A stretch of DNA of 64,000 bases from positions 62,001 through 126,000 of the forward strand of contig JBBDXW010000075.1 of the NCBI GenBank assembly GCA_040902105.1. The letters run 5' to 3'. Each line of letters begins with the position of its first letter. Positions within the stretch are counted from its first letter, which is position 1. Origin of the DNA: IDS-8 sp040902105. Its GTDB lineage: Bacteria > Pseudomonadota > Gammaproteobacteria > Steroidobacterales > Woeseiaceae. The notes under the pieces were generated by a model that saw only the letters and a program-made list of their open reading frames with translations, was not told where the DNA came from and made no database searches. The translations under genes were made by a program, and so were the position numbers. Below, in pieces: positions 59,248 to 64,000 of the stretch.

Positions 59248-59772
59248 ATGGCCATCCTGTCCATTTTGGAGTTTCCCGATCCCCGCCTGCGAAAAAAGGC
59301 GGAGCCGGTCGCTCGGGTAGACGCCAACCTCGGGCGGCTCATCGACGATATGTTCGAGACCATGTATGCGGCGCCGGGCATCGGCCTTGCGGCGACCCAG
59401 GTGGACGTGCACCAGCGCCTGCTGGTGGCGGACGTCTCCACGGAGAAAAATGCGCCGCACGTGCTGATCAACCCGGAGATACTGGAAAAGGACGGCGTGG
59501 CCATTACCGAAGAGGGATGCCTCTCGGTGCCCGGCTATTACGAGGAAGTCGAGCGCGCGGATCACATACGGGTGCGCTTCCTGGATCGCGAGGGCGCGCC
59601 CAGGGAGCGGGAATTCGAAGGTCTGCTTGCAGTCTGCGTTCAGCACGAGGTCGATCATCTGAACGGTAAATTATTCGTCGACTATCTTTCGGAGGCAAAA
59701 CGCCAGCGCATTCGCAAGCGGCTTGTGAAAGAACGCCGCCAGCAGGCTATCCCTGAGGCAGCGGGAATCTGA
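59248..59772 (+). CDS. def: Peptide deformylase
   Basis: 174 aa. All three active-site motifs are present: GIGLAATQ (motif 1), EGCLSVP with the metal Cys (motif 2) and QHEVDHLNG, the HEVDH zinc/iron site (motif 3). It removes the formyl group from nascent N-terminal fMet. The ATG at 59248 gives MAILSILEFPDPRLR, the usual start; the open frame further upstream reflects an AT-rich leader. First gene of the def-fmt-rsmB run; fmt follows after 18 bp, so formylation and deformylation are encoded together. Confidence 0.97.
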   Translation: MAILSILEFPDPRLRKKAEPVARVDANLGRLIDDMFETMYAAPGIGLAATQVDVHQRLLVADVSTEKNAPHVLINPEILEKDGVAITEEGCLSVPGYYEEVERADHIRVRFLDREGAPREREFEGLLAVCVQHEVDHLNGKLFVDYLSEAKRQRIRKRLVKERRQQAIPEAAGI

Positions 59773-59790
59773 ATCGCAGCATTCCCGAAG

Positions 59791-60741
59791 ATGCCTGACC
59801 AGCTGGTTTTTGCCGGTACGCCCGGTTTCGCACTGGCATCGTTGCAGGCGCTGGTGCAAATGGACAGGGTGCCGGCGCTGGTGCTGACGCAGCCGGACAG
59901 GCCCGCCGGACGTGGCAGGAAACTCAAAGCGAGTCCCGTCAAACGATATGCCTCGGATCTGGGACTTCCGTTGCTGCAGCCCGAGACCCTCACGGATCCG
60001 GCAATCCTGTCGCAGCTCCGCGAGCTCCGTCCGGTTGCCATCGTCGTCGCGGCCTACGGCGTGATTTTGCCGCCTGAGATTCTCGAGCTGCCGACAAGGG
60101 GCTGCATCAACGTACATGCCTCGCTGCTGCCGAAATGGCGCGGCGCGGCGCCCATCCAGTCCGCCATCCTGAGCGGCGACCGCGAGACCGGCATCAGCCT
60201 CATGTTGATGGATGAAGGGCTCGACACCGGCGCGGTCTACGTCAAGACGCCGCTGGCGATCAACGACACGGACACTGCGGGATCTCTGCACGACCGGCTC
60301 GCGGTGCTCGGCGGCGAGCTGCTGGCGCGGTATCTCCCGCAAATACTCGACGGAAGCATCGAGCCCGCTCCCCAGGACCCGGGTTTCGCGACCTATGCCA
60401 GGAAAATCGACAGAGCCGCCGCGCGTCTCGACTGGCGGCTCCCGGCGCTGCAATTGAGCCGCGCCGTGAGGGCCTACAACCCTCATCCCGGCGCCTGGTT
60501 CACGCTCGATGATGACGAGCCGGTGAAGTGCTGGTCGGCAGAGCTTGTCCCTGCGCCCATGACCGACAGCCGCCCTGTGTCGCCCGGCACCGTGCTCGCA
60601 ACCGGGCGCGAGGGTATTGACGTAGCCTGTGGCGAAGGCGTCATTCGCCTCCTCGAAGTGCAGCGGTCCGGACGCGGCCGCATCAGCGCGTTCGAACTCG
60701 CCGGTCAGCGCTCATTGGCCGGCAAACTGCGGCCGTTGTGA
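59791..60741 (+). CDS. fmt: Methionyl-tRNA formyltransferase
   Basis: 316 aa. Formyl-THF catalytic block: INVHASLLPKWRGAAPIQSAIL with Asn and His, then GDRETGISLMLMDEGLDTG with the catalytic Asp. The N-terminus VFAGTPGFALASLQALV is standard. The C-terminal tRNA-binding domain (NPHPGAWFTL...) is present. It formylates Met-tRNAfMet for initiation. Its stop overlaps the GTG start of rsmB (GTGA), so the two are coupled. Confidence 0.97.
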   Translation: MPDQLVFAGTPGFALASLQALVQMDRVPALVLTQPDRPAGRGRKLKASPVKRYASDLGLPLLQPETLTDPAILSQLRELRPVAIVVAAYGVILPPEILELPTRGCINVHASLLPKWRGAAPIQSAILSGDRETGISLMLMDEGLDTGAVYVKTPLAINDTDTAGSLHDRLAVLGGELLARYLPQILDGSIEPAPQDPGFATYARKIDRAAARLDWRLPALQLSRAVRAYNPHPGAWFTLDDDEPVKCWSAELVPAPMTDSRPVSPGTVLATGREGIDVACGEGVIRLLEVQRSGRGRISAFELAGQRSLAGKLRPL

Positions 60742-62120
60742 GCGCGGCCAACACCGGCGCAGCCGTTCGGGCCGAGGCTGCGCGTGCCGTCGACGCGGTC
60801 GTAACCCGTGGCCGGTCCCTGGATGATGCACTCTCGGATGCGGACGCGCGCACAGCGGTGGCGGACCGTCCGCTGCTCCGCATGCTGAGTTACGGCACGC
60901 TGCGAACGCACTGGCGGCTCAAGTCGTTTGCCGAGGCCTTGCTTGACAGGCCGTTGAAACCCCGCGACAGCGTCATCGATTCGCTCATCGCGGTCGGGCT
61001 GTTTCAGCTGAGCGAAAGCCGCATACCGGATCACGCGGCCGTGTCGCTGACGGTCGACGCGGCGAGACGTTTGCGCCGTCCGAAGTACGCGCCTGTGATC
61101 AATGCCGTTCTGAGGAATTTTCGCCGGGAGCGCCTGATGGATCGCGACCCTCCGGACGAAGAATCCCGCTTCAATCATCCTGCTTGGCTGATCGAGCGCC
61201 TGAAGGCCGACTGGCCGGAGCACTGGCGGCAGATTTTGCAGGCCAACAATGCACGCGCACCGATGTGGTTGCGCGTGAACCGGACGAGGACGACCGCCGG
61301 AGAGTACCTCGCAGAGCTCGAACGCCCGGGTATGCCGGTGCGCGAAAATGCGGCGGAGCGCGGCCGCCCTGCAACGCTCGCGGGATTCGACCAGGCGATT
61401 CGCCTTGCGGAGCCTGAGCCTGTCACCGAATTGCCGGGTTTCGCGGCAGGCCTCGTGTCCGTGCAGGACGCGGCCGCTCAGCTGGCTGCGCCGTGGTTGC
61501 TCATGGACGGAGGTCGCCGAATTCTCGATGCCTGCGCGGCGCCGGGTGGCAAAGCCGCTCACCTGCTGGAACTCTCAGGGCCGGGGGCCTCTCTAACGGC
61601 GCTGGATCTGGACGCGGGAAGGCTTGCGCGGGTCGGCGACAACCTCGGGCGGCTCGGTCTCAGTGCAACATTGAAGGCGGCTGACGCATCCAAACCTGAT
61701 GAGTGGTGGGATGGCGAGCTGTTTGACCGGATCCTCCTGGATGCACCCTGCAGTGCGACGGGCGTGATCCGGCGTCACCCGGACATCAAGCTGCTGCGCC
61801 GGGAAGCCGACATCGAGCAGAGCGCCCGGCTGCAGCTCTCACTGCTGTCGGCGCTGTGGCCGCTACTGGCCGCGGGAGGACGGCTTCTTTACGTCACCTG
61901 CTCGGTGCTGGCCGAGGAGAACGAGGCGGTGGTGGGGGAATTCCTGCGCCAGGGTACGGCGGCCGACGAGGAACAAGTGTTGCCAAATTACAACATCCGC
62001 GATCTAATGTGTCGCAAGAAGTGCGGCTATCAAATCCTGCCCGGAATCATCCCGGGACTCATCCCCGGCGACCAGGATCTCGACGGCTTTTACTTCGCGT
62101 GTCTCAGGAAACAGGCCTGA
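60738..62120 (+). CDS. rsmB: 16S rRNA (cytosine-967-C5)-methyltransferase
   Basis: 460 aa. N-terminal NusB-like RNA-binding domain (residues about 1-145, LLRMLSYGTLRTHWRL, YAPVINAVLRNFRRER). SAM-dependent NSUN/RsmB core: DACAAPGGKAAHLLEL (SAM motif), LDLDAGRLARVGDNL, the DAPCSATGVIRRHPD loop and the nucleophile Cys in LLYVTCSVLAEENE. It methylates C967 of 16S rRNA. The start is GTG 60738, overlapping fmt by 4 bp. The next gene begins 7 bp after its stop. Confidence 0.96.
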   Translation: MSAANTGAAVRAEAARAVDAVVTRGRSLDDALSDADARTAVADRPLLRMLSYGTLRTHWRLKSFAEALLDRPLKPRDSVIDSLIAVGLFQLSESRIPDHAAVSLTVDAARRLRRPKYAPVINAVLRNFRRERLMDRDPPDEESRFNHPAWLIERLKADWPEHWRQILQANNARAPMWLRVNRTRTTAGEYLAELERPGMPVRENAAERGRPATLAGFDQAIRLAEPEPVTELPGFAAGLVSVQDAAAQLAAPWLLMDGGRRILDACAAPGGKAAHLLELSGPGASLTALDLDAGRLARVGDNLGRLGLSATLKAADASKPDEWWDGELFDRILLDAPCSATGVIRRHPDIKLLRREADIEQSARLQLSLLSALWPLLAAGGRLLYVTCSVLAEENEAVVGEFLRQGTAADEEQVLPNYNIRDLMCRKKCGYQILPGIIPGLIPGDQDLDGFYFACLRKQA

Positions 62121-62127
62121 CATCAAT

Positions 62128-62721
62128 ATGAGAGGATTTCGAAAAGCCGACGTTGCGGCGCTCGCGCTCGGGCTGCTGATCGCGTTGCCGTCGGTGCTGC
62201 TGGTGTATGCCCAGGATCGTCCAAGCCGCGAAGGTTATTTCGATGTCCGCTCCGCGTCGACCGCTGTCATCGACAATGTGATCGTGCTCGAGGCGCGCTT
62301 GCAGCTCGTGCTGAGCGACGAGGCGCTGGATGCGCTGGACAGCGGCGTGCCTCTGACCATCGAACTGAAGCTCGAAGCGGTGCGCGAGCGCCGCTTTCTG
62401 CCCGACGCAACCGATGCCGAGTTGACCTTGCGCTACGAACTCGGGTATCGACCGCTCAACCAGCGCTACATCGTCCGCAACCGAAACAGCGGCGACCAGG
62501 ATTCTTTCGCGACACTTTACTCGGCGCTGAACAACCTGGGCCGGATTCAGGATCTGCCCGTGGTCGATGAGTCGGTGCTGGCGGCGGACGCGAGCTATCG
62601 CATGCGGCTTCAGGCGCTCCTCAACACGCAACAGTATCCTGCACCGCTGCGGCTCCTGTTTTTCTGGCGCGACCAGTGGCAGCTGAAAAGCGAGTGGTTC
62701 GAATGGTCACTCGAACGGTAA
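62128..62721 (+). CDS. DUF4390 family exported protein
   Basis: 197 aa with an N-terminal signal or anchor (ADVAALALGLLIALPSVLLVYA). The rest is one beta-rich domain: FDVRSASTAVIDNVIVLEARLQLVLSDEALDALDSGVPLTIELKLE and RRFLPDATDAELTLRYELGYRPLNQRYIVRN, ending LFFWRDQWQLKSEWFEWSLE. This matches DUF4390, which in gammaproteobacteria sits between rsmB and an NtrY-type kinase, as here. Function is unknown; the periplasmic location and linkage suggest an accessory to the sensor kinase. It overlaps the kinase gene by 19 bp. Confidence 0.88.
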   Translation: MRGFRKADVAALALGLLIALPSVLLVYAQDRPSREGYFDVRSASTAVIDNVIVLEARLQLVLSDEALDALDSGVPLTIELKLEAVRERRFLPDATDAELTLRYELGYRPLNQRYIVRNRNSGDQDSFATLYSALNNLGRIQDLPVVDESVLAADASYRMRLQALLNTQQYPAPLRLLFFWRDQWQLKSEWFEWSLER

Positions 62722-64000
62722 AGAGGGTTCTCTATGGCGCGCTCGGCGCAACCGGCGTCGGGCTGGCGCTCTTTGCTTTCTACCTGTTGAGCCGCACTGC
62801 CCAGGACGCCGGACAGTTCGACCAGCTGCAGAACCTGATTCTGCTGGTGAACATCGCCGGCGCGGTGGCTCTGCTTGCTTTGCTCATCGGCAATCTTGCA
62901 AGGCTGGTACGCGACTACCGGGCGCATGTCCCGGGCGCGAAGCTCAAAGCCCGCATGGTAGCAATGTTCGTCGGCCTCGCCGCGCTGCCGCTCCTGATCG
63001 TGTTTTATTTTGCCATGCAGTTCATCAACCGCGGCATCGATACGTGGTTCAACGTCGAGGTCGAGGCCGGTCTCGACGATGCCCTGGCGTTGAGTCAGGC
63101 GTCACTGGGCATGCAAATGCGGGATCACCTCAACACGACGATCCTGATCGCCGAGCGTGTCCACGATGTCGGCGGGCGGGAACTCATTTTCGAACTCGGC
63201 ATGCTGCGCCGCGAAAGTGGCGCCAGGGAGATCACGGTCTACGGCGGCAGCGGCCGGATCATCGCCACCAGTTCGGACGACCTGGCCGACAGCCTGCCGG
63301 AACCGCCGAAAGAGGAAATGCTGATGCAGATTCAGCAGGACCGGCCGTACGTCAATCTCGATTCGGTGGAAGAAGGGGTCTACGAAATCCGCACGGCGGT
63401 CAGCTATGCATCGGCGAACGGCCCGAAAAGACAGGGCTTCGTTCGCGCCGTGTTTCCGGTGAACGAGAGAATGGGCCGCATGGCAGCGAACGTCGAGAGA
63501 TCCTACAGCGATTACAAGCGCGCCGTGTACCTGCGCGAGCCGCTGAAGAGAACGATCTCGATTACGCTCACTGTCGTCCTGATGATTTCGCTGCTTGCGT
63601 CCGTTTATGGCGCGTTCTTTTTCTCCCGCCGGCTCGTGGCACCGATCCAGGATCTCGTGGCCGGCACCCGTGCAGTGGCGAAAGGCGATTTCGACACCCG
63701 CCTGCCGACGCCGTCGCGCGATGAGATCGGCTTCCTGGTCAGTTCGTTCAACGATATGACGCAGAGGCTGTCCGCCGCGAGGCGCCAGGCGAGCCTGAGC
63801 CAGGCGCAGGTCGAAGCCGAACGCGCCAATCTCGAAGTAATCCTGGCCAGGCTTTCGACCGGTGTCGTTTCGCTCGAAGCGGATTTGCGCATCCGCACGG
63901 CGAATCAGGCGGCCGGAGCGATCCTTAACGTAGACCTGGAAAACCGGCTCGGCGAATTCCTGCCCGATGTCGCGGCCGGTCAACCGCTGCTGGAACAGTT
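62703..64000 (+). CDS. NtrY-like sensor histidine kinase, 5' part (continues beyond window)
   Basis: 432 complete codons; the gene runs off the right edge. ATG 62703 starts MVTRTVKRVLYGALGATG, overlapping the DUF4390 gene. Membrane helices lie at about 8-29, 45-65 and 85-105. An extracytoplasmic sensor segment of about 170 residues follows (EVEAGLDDALALSQASLGM ... ERSYSDYKRAVYLREPLKR), then a helix (ITLTVVLMISLLASVYGAFFF), a HAMP domain (RRLVAPIQDLVAGTRAVAKGDFDTRLP) and the start of a PAS domain. The kinase core is outside the window. The layout is that of NtrY, which with NtrX responds to nitrogen, redox or envelope cues. Confidence 0.88.
   Translation, partial: MVTRTVKRVLYGALGATGVGLALFAFYLLSRTAQDAGQFDQLQNLILLVNIAGAVALLALLIGNLARLVRDYRAHVPGAKLKARMVAMFVGLAALPLLIVFYFAMQFINRGIDTWFNVEVEAGLDDALALSQASLGMQMRDHLNTTILIAERVHDVGGRELIFELGMLRRESGAREITVYGGSGRIIATSSDDLADSLPEPPKEEMLMQIQQDRPYVNLDSVEEGVYEIRTAVSYASANGPKRQGFVRAVFPVNERMGRMAANVERSYSDYKRAVYLREPLKRTISITLTVVLMISLLASVYGAFFFSRRLVAPIQDLVAGTRAVAKGDFDTRLPTPSRDEIGFLVSSFNDMTQRLSAARRQASLSQAQVEAERANLEVILARLSTGVVSLEADLRIRTANQAAGAILNVDLENRLGEFLPDVAAGQPLLEQ

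Overview
The window is a high-GC, gene-dense bacterial chromosome segment, almost certainly from a gammaproteobacterium. The best evidence is the right end: LysM protein, dprA, smg, topA, tsaC and hemF run leftwards, divergent from def, fmt, rsmB, a DUF4390 gene and an NtrY-like kinase. That is a classic gammaproteobacterial order. HemB of the zinc-free Pseudomonas type, prlC-xth, a DUF3379 anti-sigma factor and a DUF6491 lipoprotein agree. A Woeseia- or Steroidobacter-like lineage is only a guess. No tRNA, rRNA, CRISPR array, insertion sequence or prophage gene was seen.

Layout. 0-7 kb: cardiolipin synthase tail, a Tat-exported amine oxidase, a kinase/hydrolase remnant holding a pentanucleotide repeat, a PrsW-like protease, and a large metalloprotease-propeller-barrel protein. 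7-11.7 kb: a leftward six-gene regulatory block. It holds a GAF-PP2C phosphatase, an RsbW-like ATPase, a STAS protein, an ECF sigma factor, a membrane anti-sigma candidate and a membrane-anchored protein of at least 28 nonapeptide repeats, interrupted by a 100-N assembly gap. 11.9-18.8 kb: an MFS transporter, then a promoter-led rightward operon of lysine 2,3-aminomutase-like radical SAM enzyme, two ATP-grasp ligases and a GNAT acetyltransferase, followed by a secreted amidohydrolase. This operon is the best candidate for an undescribed pathway. 19-23.7 kb: exported or hydrolytic proteins (TPR lipoprotein, shortened S15 hydrolase, M55 aminopeptidase, lipoprotein). 23.8-27.2 kb: glmU and glmS, which together make UDP-GlcNAc from fructose-6-P.

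27.4-33.6 kb is an accessory amino-acid region: Spinster-type MFS, FMN-binding protein, DapA-family lyase, LLM flavoprotein, ornithine cyclodeaminase/mu-crystallin reductase, and the wreck of a proline-racemase-family gene carrying the dehydratase-type Thr signature. This suggests a decaying hydroxyproline route. 33.6-43 kb is mostly housekeeping: GST, RRM protein, HD protein, xth, prlC, gor, aroE, hemB. 43.1-45.1 kb: ECF sigma factor, zinc-motif anti-sigma factor and an orphan HvfA-like EGKCG-repeat peptide precursor, the second noteworthy locus. 45.3-51.6 kb: tag, a small membrane protein, a second DapA-family lyase, a large subtilase and an N-terminally truncated ORF.

Three intergenic loci (47.5, 51.1 and 56.0 kb) carry related REP-like inverted repeats sharing a GGGCTCC(A/T)AC core. 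Several genes are visibly broken or shortened (2.5, 18.9, 20.8, 33.3 and 51.2 kb). All family assignments come from reading motifs in the translations; no database search was run.
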